From: Gari tellinella | Taxonomy: Eukaryota > Mollusca > Bivalvia > Cardiida > Psammobiidae | Direction of reading: 5' to 3' | NCBI GenBank assembly: GCA_922989275.2 | Contig: OV277861.1 | Coordinates: 13,168,540-13,232,539, forward strand | DNA length: 64,000 bases | Part shown: piece after piece, positions 31,101 to 41,829 of the stretch | How the letters are laid out: each line of letters opens with the position of its first letter | Position numbering within the stretch: the stretch's first letter is position 1 | Notes under the pieces: generated by a model | Told to the model about the DNA's origin: nothing | Database searches by the model: none | The model's input: only the letters and a program-made list of their open reading frames with translations | Position numbers and translations under genes: made by a program

Positions 31101-31960
31101 TATACAGAGTGCATATGACAAGTAGCTAACTAATGCAGGAAAACAGTGCAGTAATGCAGAAGCTCCTAAAGATGTTTACACCGTTTTCTAAAGGCGTCAA
31201 TATACTCCATTAGAAGAAGAGGAGTGACTGTCTCTGCAAAGTAACGTCATAGTCATCGTCCACCCGCTGACACGTCCATATTTTGTATACATATCGTCTC
31301 TTTTCGAAAATCGGCTACTTGAAAATGGAACTGGGTTTTTTTTTATCCAATTTAGGATAATTTTTAGATGATTCATAAACACGTTTGTTTGACAAGATTC
31401 TTCATTGCAGATACATGTAAAAAGAAAATCGGCCAAGCAGTGATAGGCATAAAAAGAGTACAGTTTGATATACATGTAATGTATTCAGTGTAATGCGGGA
31501 ATTAAATCGTCGATGCTTACATGTATTTTGACCTTAGTGCAAACCGCTGGTGCGAAACAGTGTGGAGCCTGATTAGAAGCTTTGTTACTGATCTGGCTTC
31601 AAACTATAAAGTTGCAGTGGAAATCAGGTGTAGGTGTTAGAAACCACGTTGGTAGACACAAAATAGAGCTTTAATCCCCGATAAATGATAAAGGGGTTAT
31701 GTATTTGGTAATGGGCTTAGCGCCACACATTGAAGTAGTGTTAATATAATGAGTTGAGTTCTTCTGTTTGGCGGCGATTTTGCACGTTGCTGTTTCTCTC
31801 TATTGACACTCTCTGAAATGGACAAAACAAAACGCTATACATAGTGGATAAGACGTCGCTAATTTCCGTTAAAACACAAACGAAACACAAACGAAATGAA
31901 ATGAAATGCAGAAAATGGCATATTTCTTGAATAGTCTGTCAATATGTTTTGTCTAAGTGA
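31101..31960. other. Intergenic DNA between GM2A-like copies C and B
   Basis: A remnant core-alpha hairpin with GTGTGGAGCCTGATTAGAAG at about 31555-31605; otherwise nothing recognised. No exon signals. Confidence 0.35.
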
Positions 31961-32058
31961 CAATGCTTTTAAAGCCTGATCAGACGCCGCGTTTCGCGGC
32001 GTCTGATCTGGATTCAAACTTTTTGCAACTGTTAGCGAAGACAGGCTTGGCATTGAAG
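31961..32058. mobile_element. F1-type fragment with core alpha
   Basis: A hairpin (CCTGATCAGACGCCGCGTTT / its inverse) at 31970-32030 followed by GGCATTGAAGGGGTT. Confidence 0.5.
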
Positions 32059-32059
32059 G

Positions 32060-32272
32060 GGTTGAACCCTTTGAAACCTAGTCATACATATACAAGTTCT
32101 TTACAAACATCAGTCATGTGAAGAGTACATTTGTACTAAGCAAACAGTAAAATCCAAGATCATGGTTTGCACTGTTTGTCATATTGCAAACCAACCCAAA
32201 ATAGTATAAGATGGACGAGACAAAACTATAACTGGAATTGTCCATTTGAAGTTTCAGGGAGGAAAAGGTTAA
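32060..32272. mobile_element. F6 MITE ending on the copy C stop codon
   Basis: It starts TTGAACCCTTTGAAACCTAG and ends GAAGTTTCAGGGAGGAAAAGGTTAA. The final TTAA (32269-32272) contains the TAA stop of GM2A-like copy C on the minus strand, so the MITE forms the immediate 3' UTR. Confidence 0.65.
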
Positions 32273-32430
32273 ACTAACCCAATGCAGATCTGCATTTCCA
32301 AACACATCAGTTGCTGTCCGCTCTTTTTTCCGCCCTGTTGTCCGGCCTGTTCGAGTTTACCATTAAACAGGAGAGAACCAGGCGGGGTTGCTTGCGGCAC
32401 ATCGAATGGTACATTGAAGTTGTACTCTTT
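32269..32430 (-). CDS. GM2A-like copy C, exon 4 (terminal)
   Basis: 53 codons plus TAA. Acceptor TTTCAG at 32431. It encodes KEYNFNVPFDVP... with QQLMC (Cys184), an extra Cys190 and C-terminal IGLV. It is longer than copy B by a Gly/Gln/Lys-rich loop (about residues 170-181). Confidence 0.88.
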   Translation of the reverse strand, partial: KEYNFNVPFDVPQATPPGSLLFNGKLEQAGQQGGKKSGQQLMCLEMQICIGLV

Positions 32431-35400
32431 CTGAAAACAAATACCCGATAATACCGTAAAAATTAAAAAAATAAAACTGGACCATCCTGTGAAACTGTTG
32501 TAGTTATCCTACGGAAGCTTATACCGAACCACTTATATATGTAATTAAAGCCTACCTCTAAAAAGTTAAAAGTTACCTGTATTTGTTATATGTATAGGGT
32601 GATATTTTATGTGTAGTTGTATAGATATCAATACGTTAGGAAAAGTAGCAAAAACATTTGACCACTTAAATAAAGTTAAAAATGAAACAAAAAGCTCATG
32701 TATACTGATCGTCTACTTCAAAATGTTATAAAGGTATACAAAACACATGATACAAGAAGCTTCATTTTCAGTCGGAGTTACTTCAAATAACGTCAGCTAT
32801 ATATACCAAAGATATAAAACTATGGTCCACATTACCGCCAGACCACACATATCCGCACAAAATGTCCCCTTTAACCCTTTACCCTATAGCTTGTTTCTAA
32901 TATTGAAGTTAGGTGACCACTTAAAGCAGACTGGGCGTAAAGTAGAATGAGCCTTAAGGCGCATTCTGCTTACATTCATAGAAATAGTTCTTATCATATA
33001 TAATCATAACTGTATAAAAGTTGAACTATATTTTTCAGTGGAGAAATAAATCAAAGGCGTAAAAAGGCGTTTCTATGGGGTAAAGGGTTAAAGCGTACCT
33101 GTTTAAAGGGACATTGGCAGTTGGAGCCTTCTTGCTTCACGACCTCTGGGCACGAGGTAATTAACTGTTTCAGCATGGAGCAGGCGTCATTACTTGAGCA
33201 GAAACCAAATGGCAACAACTGGCAGAGATCGAATGTGCTTCCCTCGTCCTTCAACGTAATTTGTAGGTCGTTCTGAAAAAAACAAATCCAACTTAACCCA
33301 ATCATTGGCAAAGTTACCCCTTCATCACCATATTGTCGTCTGTTTCACTATTGCTGTCTGCAATATCGTTTCACAGTTACACACCCTGTCGACTTATCAG
33401 GCAGCTCTTTGTGAGACACTACGAATTAGGTGTTAGGCAATTTACGAGCCTTTATCGAGGCCACAAAACAAATGGCAGAAAGATGGGTCAAGTTTCGTTC
33501 TTTGCTTCAAAACAGGGGTTTTCTGCTTTTTTCAAGAAATCGGGAAATGTAGTTCCACGTAAAAATGTCCAGTCGATGAATTAGTTATCATCATACGCTC
33601 CATTATTGCGATATGCCGCCCAACTTTCATTCGGCGCAATCGTTACAGGATTACTGTCAAACCGAAAATGGGTCAAAACACCAACATTTATGTGCATAAA
33701 AGTGCAATGCACGAATTTATCATGCATCTAACGCAGATTTAAGATGCACACGAACACCATTGACTGTTTGGTATACTTTATGAGCCTCGGAATATTGTCA
33801 TACATTGCCATATTTCATCGAAACCATGACCTGTCATGATTCCAAGTGAGGAATAATACGGCTTTAGATAATCTTAATTCAAACTTTAAATGCAATGAAA
33901 CGGATATAAAGAGGTCTGATTGTTAGCAAATTGGAGTATGAACAATTTTCTGATTTGCAAATAGAAACTTTTACACAAAAGAATGGAGACAACAACCCTG
34001 CCACTGTTTCGTACAAGGTTAATAATATTTTCTCCCTACAACAACTCCCTCGGAACAACACACACACTATTTGTCTCCCATTAGATGTTATTTTAGAGAG
34101 GGAGCACTGTGCTGGTTTCTTGCATTTTGCACAAATATGTCCTGAGGGATTTTTATTTGTTTCCGTGGAATTATTAATGAGTAGTTGGAATAAGCGCTAT
34201 GGGAACGAACATATTTTTTCTATATTTAAAGAGACTTCCAACCTCCAAGAGGCCAGTGTCCAGGGTTTTAAAATGTTTTCAGTTGAGCCTGAAATCGCTC
34301 TCAACATTTGAGTGGTAAGATTTGAGCAAACTCAAATCTGACCAATCAAAAACTTAAGAAATATCTCAGACTCACCTCAAACGCTTTATAACATTGAAAC
34401 CTGTTTTTCAGAAGTTACAGTCCACGTTCCAACGAAATTGAATCGATGTTGATCCAGGCCGTATTACATAGGAGGATGTATCAATATATGGCTTCGAGTA
34501 GACGTTAGATCCTTTATAGAAACAACACCATCATGGTCCATGCTTATAAAGCGTTCAAGTTGAGTCTTAATCATTCTCAAGCATTTGACTGGTCAGATTT
34601 TAGCCTAGGCTCAAATCTGACCAATCAAGAGCTTGAGAATGAACTCAGGCTCAACTCAAACGCTTTATAAGCGCTGGGCCTTCACTTAGAAGTTACATTG
34701 TACCTTAATGTTTCCTCCTATGTCGTTGGTTACGACTACATCAACAGTCAGGGTCATCTGTTCACCAGGCTGTACCGGATCAGGTTGAATAGCAATGTTC
34801 TTGAAGTATATTGGAACTGCACTGGTGTTGCAGTTGGTAAACTGGAACTGTTTTCTTTGTCCAGGTATGGCAATCTGAATGCAGAAATTAGCAATCAGGT
34901 GATGTCTGGTAACTGTATACAGTAAAACCTCTCTATAACGACCAATAACAAGAGCCGTATACGGCCCTAAATCGCTCACCTGGAGTCATTGATGTAAATG
35001 TAACATATCTCGGAAAGCTGAGAAAGTATGACAATATTATTGTGCCATTTGCTGATTGGATGATGCTGAGTGTCAAATAGCTAAGCTCAGGGTACTGTGG
35101 TTTCAGAAGATTTTTTAAGTTTTTATTGAAAAAATCTATATTTAGCTCCTGTGACCTAGTTATGCAACGGACCGGAAACATTTGAACAATATTGGTAAAG
35201 TACCTCTACAAGTTACACCATGCCAAATATCAAAGCTCTAGGCATATTAGTTTCAGAGATGAAGAGGTTTGAAGATTTCACTATATAACTCTTTGTAAAA
35301 TTTGTGACCCCCGGGGAGGGGTCATTTTTGACTCCAGGGACATAATTTGAACAATCTTGATAGAGGACCTATAGATGATGCTTTGTGCCAGATAGCTAAG

Positions 35401-37069
35401 CTCAGGGTACTTTGGTTTAAGAGAAGAAGATTTTTTAAGGTTTTTATTGAAAAAATCTATATTTAGCTCCTGTGACCTAGTTATGCAACGGACCGGAAAC
35501 ATTTGAACAATATTGGTAAAGTACCTCTACAAATTACACCATGCCAAATATCAAAGCTCTAGCCATATTAGTTTCAGAGATGAAGAGGTTTGAAGATTTC
35601 ACTATATAACTCTTTGTAAAATTTGTGGCCCCCCGGGGAGGGGTCATTTTTGACTCCAGGGACATAATTTGAACAATCTTGATAGAGGACCTATAGATGA
35701 TGCTTTGTGCCAGATAGCTAAGCTCAGGGTACTTTGGTTTAAGAGAAGAAGATTTTTTAAGGTTTTTATTGAAAAAATCTATTTTTAGCTCCTGTGACCT
35801 AGATATGCAACGGACCAGAAACATTTGAACATATTGGTAAAGTACCTCTAGAAATTACACCATGCCAAATATCAAAGCTCTAGCCATATTAGTTTCAGAG
35901 ATGAAGAGGTTTGAAGATTTCACTATATAACACTATGTAAATTTGTGACCCCCGGGGCGGGGCCATTTTTGACCCCAGGGACATAATTTGAACAATCTTG
36001 ATAGAGGACCTGTAGATGATGCTTTGTGCAAAATATCTAAGCTTAGCGTACTGTGGTTGCAGAGTAAAGGATTTTTTAAGTTTTAATTGAAAAAAATCTA
36101 TTTTTAGCTCCTGTGACCTAGATATGCAACGGACCGGAAACATTTGAACAATATTGGTAAAGTAACTCTAGAAATTACACCATGCCAAATATCAAAGCTC
36201 TAGCTGTATTAGTTTCAAAGGAGAAGATGTTTGAAGATTTCACTATATAACTCTATGTAATTTTGTGACCACCGGGGCGGGGCCATTTTTGACCCCAGGG
36301 ACATAATTTGAAAATCTTGATAGAGGACCTGTAGATGATGCTTTGTGCCAAATATCTAAGCTCAGGGTACTGTGGTTTCAGAGAAGAAGATTTTTTAAGT
36401 TTTTTATTGAAAAAATCTATTTTTAGCTCCTGTGACCTAGATATGCAACGGACCGGAACAATTTGAACAACTTTGAAAGAGGACTATAAAATCATCATTC
36501 CTGCCAAGTTTGGTCAAAATCCATCTAGTAGTTTAGGAGAAGATGTCGTTTAAAGAAATTGTTGACGACGGACGGACGAACGGACGACGACGGACGACGG
36601 ACACAGCACGATCAAAATAGCTCACATTGGCACTTTGTGCCAGGTGAGCTAAAAAGGCTAACTGATTGAATTATTGAAAGACAGGTGATAGCTTAAAAGA
36701 AGTATTTATATATAATTGATTAAATCAATAAAAGACATGTGATTGCTTAAAGCAAATTGAAAGCAAAACAGAAAGCTCCGTAAAGACGCTAGCTAACAAC
36801 ATAGCGGTACCTAAGATTTAAATTTCAGAAATAAAAGCAGACGACAGTTATTGTTTGAAAGGGAAATATTAATGTTTTTCCACTGTAACTGCTGTAAAAC
36901 GTAAGTTTTAATTATTTTTTTCGATCGATTGTGCAGATCTACCCAATCTAATTTGAAACATCTATTTTGCAACGATGTTCGAACTCCTTACCTCCATGTG
37001 ATGTACATCGTGTGCTTGGTACGAAAACACGGTCACCAAGACCGACATTAACACTAAAGCTACCAACAT
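32269..37069 (-). CDS. GM2-activator-like protein, copy C (4 exons, 194 aa)
   Basis: Exons 37069-36992, 34874-34704, 33272-33099 and 32430-32269 (26, 57, 58 and 53 codons), all phase 0 with GT-AG borders. Residues 1-19 are a signal peptide. Conserved cysteines are 41, 100, 108, 114, 124, 135, 137 and 184, with an additional Cys190. 194 residues is within one residue of human GM2A. Expected role: a lysosomal or secreted ML-fold lipid carrier; ligand unknown. It is the first gene of the array by transcription direction and the most compact. Oddities: a 29-bp minisatellite directly upstream of the ATG, a 320-bp tandem-repeat element in intron 1, MITEs close to two donors, and a MITE boundary on the stop codon. 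Reading frames are intact. Confidence 0.92.
32871..33091 (+). mobile_element. F2 MITE, complete, 6 bp from an exon 3 donor
   Basis: TTAACCCTTTACCCTATAGC to TATGGGGTAAAGGGTTAA with TTAA at both ends and core beta 32918-32975. The GM2A-like copy C exon 3 donor GT is at 33098-33097, so only about six intronic bases separate splice site and transposon. Confidence 0.8.
33099..33272 (-). CDS. GM2A-like copy C, exon 3
   Basis: A 174-bp exon (58 codons), acceptor TTTTTTCAG, donor CAG|GTACGC. Contains Cys 100, 108, 114, 124, 135 and 137; NCQCPF matches the family CHCPF box. Confidence 0.92.
33273..34534. other. Intron 2 of GM2A-like copy C, bulk
   Basis: An F1 end fragment at 33308-33375 (TTACCCCTTCATCACCATAT), an internal F4 fragment at 34018-34112 (ACAACTCCCTCGGAACAAC ... 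AGAGAGGGAGCACTGT) and a decayed F7 palindrome at about 34265-34405. Confidence 0.5.
34535..34680. mobile_element. F7 palindromic MITE beside copy C exon 2
   Basis: GGTCCATGCTTATAAAGCG / CGCTTTATAAGCGCTGGGCC ends around the GATTGGTCAGA-type palindrome. Its right end is about 23 bp from the exon 2 donor. Confidence 0.75.
34704..34874 (-). CDS. GM2A-like copy C, exon 2
   Basis: 171 bp (57 codons), acceptor TGCATTCAG, donor AAG|GTACAA. Encodes IAIPGQRKQFQFTNCNTS with Cys41 and IQPDPV, matching copies A and B in length and phase. Confidence 0.92.
34974..36649. mobile_element. GCTCACCTG-ended element with ~320-bp tandem repeats
   Basis: The ends GCTCACCTG and CAGGTGAGC are inverted. The interior has about four periods of 319-322 bp (TATGCAACGG at 35161, 35482, 35804, 36123 and 36442), each with a TGACCCC-GGGG-GGGGTCA palindrome. 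Near the right end is a GACGGACG-type run. I associate this terminus and unit with a repeat widespread in bivalves. It occupies most of copy C intron 1. The frames in it are repeat artefacts. Confidence 0.7.
36992..37069 (-). CDS. GM2A-like copy C, exon 1 (signal peptide)
   Basis: 26 codons, MLVALVLMSVLVTVFSYQA then HDVHHME, ending at a GTAAGG donor. The SYQAH junction is shared with copies A and B. Confidence 0.88.
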
Positions 37070-37083
37070 TTCTGTTGTTGTCA

Positions 37084-37757
37084 GCTAACACTGTGAGAGT
37101 ACGTTGTGGTTCGCTAACACTGTGAGAGTACGCTGTGGGTCGCTAATACTGTGAGAGTACGCTGTGGTTCGCTAATACTGTGAGAGTACGGTGTGGTTCG
37201 CTAACACTGTGAGAGTACGTTGTGGTTCGCTAACACTGTGAGAGAACGTTGTGGTTCGCTAACACTGTGAGAGAACGCTGTGGTTCGCTAATACTGTGAG
37301 AGTACGCTGTGGTTCGCTAACACTGAGAGTACGCTGTGGTTCGCTAACACTGTGAGAGTATGCTGTGGATCGCTAATACTGTGAGAGTACGTTGTGGTTC
37401 GCTAACACTGTGAGAGTACGCTGTGGTTCGCTAATACTGTGAGATTACGCTGTGGTTCGCTAACACTGTGAGGGTACGTCGTGAGTCGGTTATTAACACT
37501 ATGAGAGTACGTCGTGATTCGCTAACACTGTGAGAGTACGCTGTGGTTCGCTAATACTGTGAGAGTACGTTGTGGTTCGCTAACACTGTGAGAGTACGCT
37601 GTGGTTCGCTAATACTGTGAGAGTACGCTGTGGTTCGCTAACACTATGAAGGTACGTCGTGAGTCGGTAATTAACACTATGAGAGTACGTCGTGATTCGC
37701 TAACACTGTGAGAGTACGTCGTGGTTCGGTAATTAACACTGTGAGAGTACGTCGTAA
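37084..37757. repeat. 29-bp minisatellite upstream of GM2A-like copy C
   Basis: About 22-23 units of GCTAACACTGTGAGAGTACG + CTGTGGTTC with point variants and three longer, 35-bp-type units (GTCGTGAGTCGGTTATTAAC). It starts some 15 bp upstream of the ATG, so it falls in the 5' UTR or promoter. Copies A and B have a single related segment at this position (B: GTTCTGTGAGAAATATCTGTG). Confidence 0.9.
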
Positions 37758-37907
37758 GGTGTTTTCCAATGTCCAGTTTATTGTAACTGCGGCGCAAGAT
37801 GGGCGAAACAAGGAAGTTAAAATTACAGGGAAGTTTCAGTGATTGAAATGGTTATATTTTTTTTGTATAAATACAAAAGCAAACTGACTGGGAAGGAAAT
37901 TTATAAA

Positions 37908-38113
37908 CAGTAAAAACCTCTCCTTAACGACGACTTAATTATTTTAACTGTTTTTGTTTCAGACATGTGGTTCCTTAAGGCAGTGTGAACGTAAAATAGA
38001 AAGCCCTTTAAGGAACTTTCTGTTTTGCTTTCACCTTGGTTTAAGGTCCCATCTGTCTTTTACAGTCAAATAACCTTCAGTTTAGTGGTTGTAATAGAGG
38101 GATGTTTACTGTA
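37908..38113. mobile_element. F5 MITE with core beta
   Basis: CAGTAAAAACCTCTCCTTAA at the left and GTAATAGAGGGATGTTTACTGTA at the right. Core beta 37976-38045 (AAGGCAGTGTGAACGTAAAA...CTTTAAGGAAC). It abuts an F3 copy, sharing the TA. Confidence 0.65.
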
Positions 38114-38525
38114 TAGTGGAGAAGACATTATTTTTTTCCGGTTTAAAAGAAATTTTAACAAATTTCAATAAAACAAAATGGTTCTTGAAAATAATATCGA
38201 TTTTTTTTCTGAGTAGCAAACAGTTTACACTCAGATAAGACGCCAGGTCACCCGGTGTCTGATCTGGCCCAGCGCTTATAAAGCGTTTGAGTTGAGCCTG
38301 ACTTCGTTCTCAAGTATTTTATTGGCAGATTTGAGTCTGACCAATCAAATGCCTGAGAACGAAGTCAGACTCAACTAGGCTCAAATATGACCAATCAAAT
38401 GCTTGAGAACGAAGTCAGAATCAACGAAAATGCTTTATAAGCATAGACCCTGGCTTCAAACTGTTTGCAATGAAAGTAATTGTAATAGAACAAACGCGTT
38501 ATTGTGAAAGAATTATTATTTTTTC
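38112..38525 (+). mobile_element. F3 MITE interrupted by an F7 MITE
   Basis: Left TATAGTGGAGAAGACATTAT ... GTGTCTGATCTGG, right CTTCAAACTGTTTGCAATGA ... GCGTTATTGTGAAAGAATTA. The interruption falls in the right arm of core alpha. Confidence 0.65.
38268..38450. mobile_element. F7 palindromic MITE inserted in core alpha of F3
   Basis: CCCAGCGCTTATAAAGCG at the left, CTTTATAAGCATAGACCC at the right, with a 3-bp TGG on both sides (38265-38267, 38451-38453). The centre has two partial copies of the CTGACCAATCAAATGC arm. Confidence 0.7.
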
Positions 38526-38798
38526 ATTCCTGATCAGATGACGCGCTACGCGATCGGTGTCTGATCTTGATCCAGACTGTTTAATAAGTCGACTTTATGC
38601 GACTTCGGCAGTGAAAGTGTAAAAAAAATGCTAAGGAAGACATTGTTTTTGTTTTTATATGACAATGCACCATTTTGCGAAACTGGATGAGAACCTAGAC
38701 CATTTTGTTTAGTGATGAAGTTGTCTTCTCTGTGTGCAGAAATACGACCCGATTGAGAAGCAGAAATGCTGGGAAATTCGGCAATGGTGTGTACATAA

Positions 38799-38957
38799 CC
38801 CTTTCTCTGTCAGGATCCAAACTGTTTGACACCCGTATCGATATTTCTTAAGTCATAATACCGTAAATCTAACTTCCAAACTATATTGAAAACAACAATA
38901 TTGAAGCAGACGTGAAGGGGTAACAACCTCACTATGAATTTGACAGTGAAAGGGTAA
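38799..38957 (+). mobile_element. F1 MITE with most of the core deleted
   Basis: AACCCTTTCTCTGTCAGGATCC, ACACCCGTATCGATATTTCT, GAAGCAGACGTGAAGGGGTAA and GACAGTGAAAGGGTAA. Another decayed core-alpha remnant lies at about 38526-38582. Confidence 0.55.
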
Positions 38958-39156
38958 AATATTACAAAAATGTGTAAATGCGCTGTCCAGTGGTCAAACG
39001 GCTAAAATAGTTATTTTCTGGGGCGTACATTTTACTATTACAGATACGGGTACTAGTCTTATAATGCTAAGGTAGATGTTTTCAATGAATCTGTCCGGGC
39101 CAATGTCCGTTCAATGTGTGTAAATTTGGTTTTGCCTTAAACCGCACGGGTTCGAT

Positions 39157-39392
39157 TATAGAGGAGAAAACGTTATTCTTTTCCAATAAATGCGTTCACG
39201 CTGAAACTATTATTTCCATTGCAAACAGGAGCCAGATCAGATGTCGGGTAACACGGCGTCTGATCACGCTCGAAACTGTTTGCCACTCAGATTAAAATAG
39301 ATTGTTAGAAATTTCAAAACGTTGTTCCTTTTCACATTTCAGTACTTTTCGTTTGCGTTTAAATGGTAAAGAATAATATTTTATCCACTGTA
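39157..39392 (-). mobile_element. F3 MITE, reversed, decayed ends
   Basis: TATAGAGGAGAAAACGTTAT to ATTTTATCCACTGTA with core alpha 39224-39283. Confidence 0.65.
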
Positions 39393-39641
39393 CCGACGAA
39401 GTATTTTGACCCCCATCGAAAAATGACCCCCAGTCAAAATTCGACGACGTAGAATGACCCCCGGTCATTTTTCGATGTCGTACAAAGACCCCCCGGTCAG
39501 AATACGACGTCGAAATTTGACCCCCGGTCAAAGTACTATGACCCCCCCCCCACATGAAGTATTTTGACCCCCCTGAAAAACTTTGACCCCCATCGAAAAA
39601 TGACCCCCCCCCCCCATTCCCTACAAATTATGAGGCGCATT

Positions 39642-39840
39642 TTAACCCATTGGGCCCTAACAACGAGTATACTAGTCATTCACAAACAATGTACATGAGA
39701 AGAGTACACTTCTCCTTCGCAAACAATGTAGACCCAGATCAGACAGTTCCTAAAAGAACCCTTTTATATGGGTTTGCAGTATATGTCAGTGTTGTAATAT
39801 ATCGTATAAAACAACCCTGACTAGTAGAAAATTGACTTGA
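39642..39840 (+). mobile_element. F6 MITE
   Basis: TTAACCCATTGGGCCCTAAC, then GTAGACCCAGATCAGACAGT with short hairpin. The right end is not clear. Confidence 0.5.
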
Positions 39841-40441
39841 TGCATAATCGAACCTAGTCCATGGGCAACTGACTTGATAAATACCTAAAATTTAAATGAT
39901 AAACATGTCAAAATTCAAATTTACATTAAGCGCGCCATGTGAAAATGCAGTTTATATAAATTGCATCTCTTCGTTATAGATTATGAGTTTTTGTATGAAC
40001 GTAGTTTACAGCCTTTCAGGGTAATTCGATACGAATAGAGCTAAACGAGTGAAACAATACCCCGATTTAGAAGGTATGTAATACTTACATCCATTTTAAT
40101 GACATTAGTTCTCTTATATTGTGTCGCAGGAGAAACATGGTGATATTTGCCTTTATGGAAATGTTTTAGGTTGTTTATCGTACATTATACAAAACAAAAT
40201 AACCTGATAATGATAATACGAGTAGCTAATGATTTTTTATTCAGATAACACAAATTTTCGACAATGTGACATAAATTAACCCTCAAGGAGCTGACACCGA
40301 CTATAGCGGGTTGTTAATGTGGTTAACAACCCAGTGGTTGTTAATGGTTAATTTATAATTAATTATTGATTGCTGCTGACCGTACCAAGGCGGGCTCCTA
40401 TGTTCACTTTGCTTTATATTTGTCTTGCGTATTGTTTTCTG

Positions 40442-40462
40442 TTTGGTGTGTGTGTGGGGGGG

Positions 40463-40518
<56 letters not shown>

Positions 40519-40530
40519 TGTGTGTGTGTT
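40442..40530. repeat. (GT)n / (GTGC)n microsatellite
   Basis: GTGTGTGTG runs flank about ten GTGC units. The Cys/Val/Arg-rich frames across it are repeat artefacts. Confidence 0.95.
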
Positions 40531-41324
40531 TGTTATGGTATGGCTGTGTGTGTGTTGAACTGTGTTCTGCTTTAGAGATGGGTGTATTGTTTGTGTTGCG
40601 TTTCCTGCTTGAGTCTTCTTTCGTATTTATTTATTCTACGACGTCGAATAATGACAATGAGGCATCAAATATTGACATCGAACATTGACCGTGACATGAA
40701 GTGGCATTATGTGATATAACATGGGGTCCTTCTAGTCATCAAATACTGATATCTCGAGCTCATGAAGGTCTATAAAATATATCGAATTATCAAAAGTTCA
40801 TCGTAAATAAATGATTGGTTTTCTAGCAACCATTTCAATGACGTTATCTGTCGCTAAACCTAAAATTTCTGACCCGACGTAGCTTACGAGCAAAAGGCGT
40901 TCGACATGTGAAAAACGAGCGTCATGGCTCAATTTTGAACCTAAACAGAATATAAGCAAATGAGAGTGACACATGCTTACTGCATTTAAACACTTAATCC
41001 ACACTTTCATTTTAGCATAACACTCAAACTTTTTTGCTTTACAAACGCCAACTATTAATTTGGCAATGAAAGGGTCTAGTATTGCATAAATGTTTCACTG
41101 TAACCTGGAGTAGCATTTACAATGCAAACTCGCGTTTGTCGAACAGATCATGACTTGTTGAATACAGTGACATCGAATTATTTCCGAGCATCATTCTACG
41201 AGATCGGATAATGGTAGAAGTACTAGAAGAGTACATGTACTTCTAACACATTAAATAAACCCTGTCGGGATAGATTATTAAACGAAATCATAAATTATGA
41301 CCCTTGGGTTATATTACGACATCG

Positions 41325-41640
41325 AATAATGACTGATGGCTTCATTCTACTAATTTACGGGGGAGTCATTCTACGACATAGAATAATGACCGATGGCTTC
41401 ATTCTATGACATTGAAAAACGAACGGGGGAGTCATTTTACGACATCGAATAATGACCGGGGAGTCATTCTACGACATCGAATAATGACCGGGGAGTCATT
41501 TTACGACATAGAATAATGACCGATGGCTTCATTCTACGACATTGAAAAACGAACGGGGGAGTCATTCTACGACATCGAATAATGACCGGGGGTGATTCTA
41601 CGACATCGAATAATGACCGGGGAGTCATTCTACGACATCT
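41325..41640. repeat. CATTCTACGACATCGAATAATGACC array
   Basis: About nine irregular units of roughly 32-50 bp, alternating GGGGAGTCATTCTACGACAT and GATGGCTTCATTCTACGAC. They are related to the ends of the surrounding 3.1-kb element. Confidence 0.8.
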
Positions 41641-41829
41641 TTTTGTTTGCGTGTTTGCTTGTTTGTTTAGTAAATGCAATTAACTTTACACTTAACATGG
41701 TAAACTATGAACGCACAACAAAGCCCCACTCAAAACAACCGACCTGCATTCTTCTTATTTCTTGACAAAAGGGATAAGTTCCGACAAATCAAAACATCCT
41801 CTATGAAAATATGTTAAGACATACGAATG

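Noticed and set aside
33931..34311. 126-codon plus frame
   Set aside because: It crosses an F4 MITE fragment and has no recognisable domain; position is an intron of copy C.
34933..36143. Repeated frames starting MFPVRC or MFLVRC
   Set aside because: Periodic because of the 320-bp tandem units of the GCTCACCTG element; not a gene family.
37084..37757. CRISPR-like array of 29-bp repeats
   Set aside because: Units are directly adjacent without unique spacers, in a eukaryotic gene context; it is a minisatellite.
40366..40688. Cys/Val/Arg-rich frames over the (GTGC)n tract
   Set aside because: Low-complexity microsatellite read in three frames; no other coding signs.
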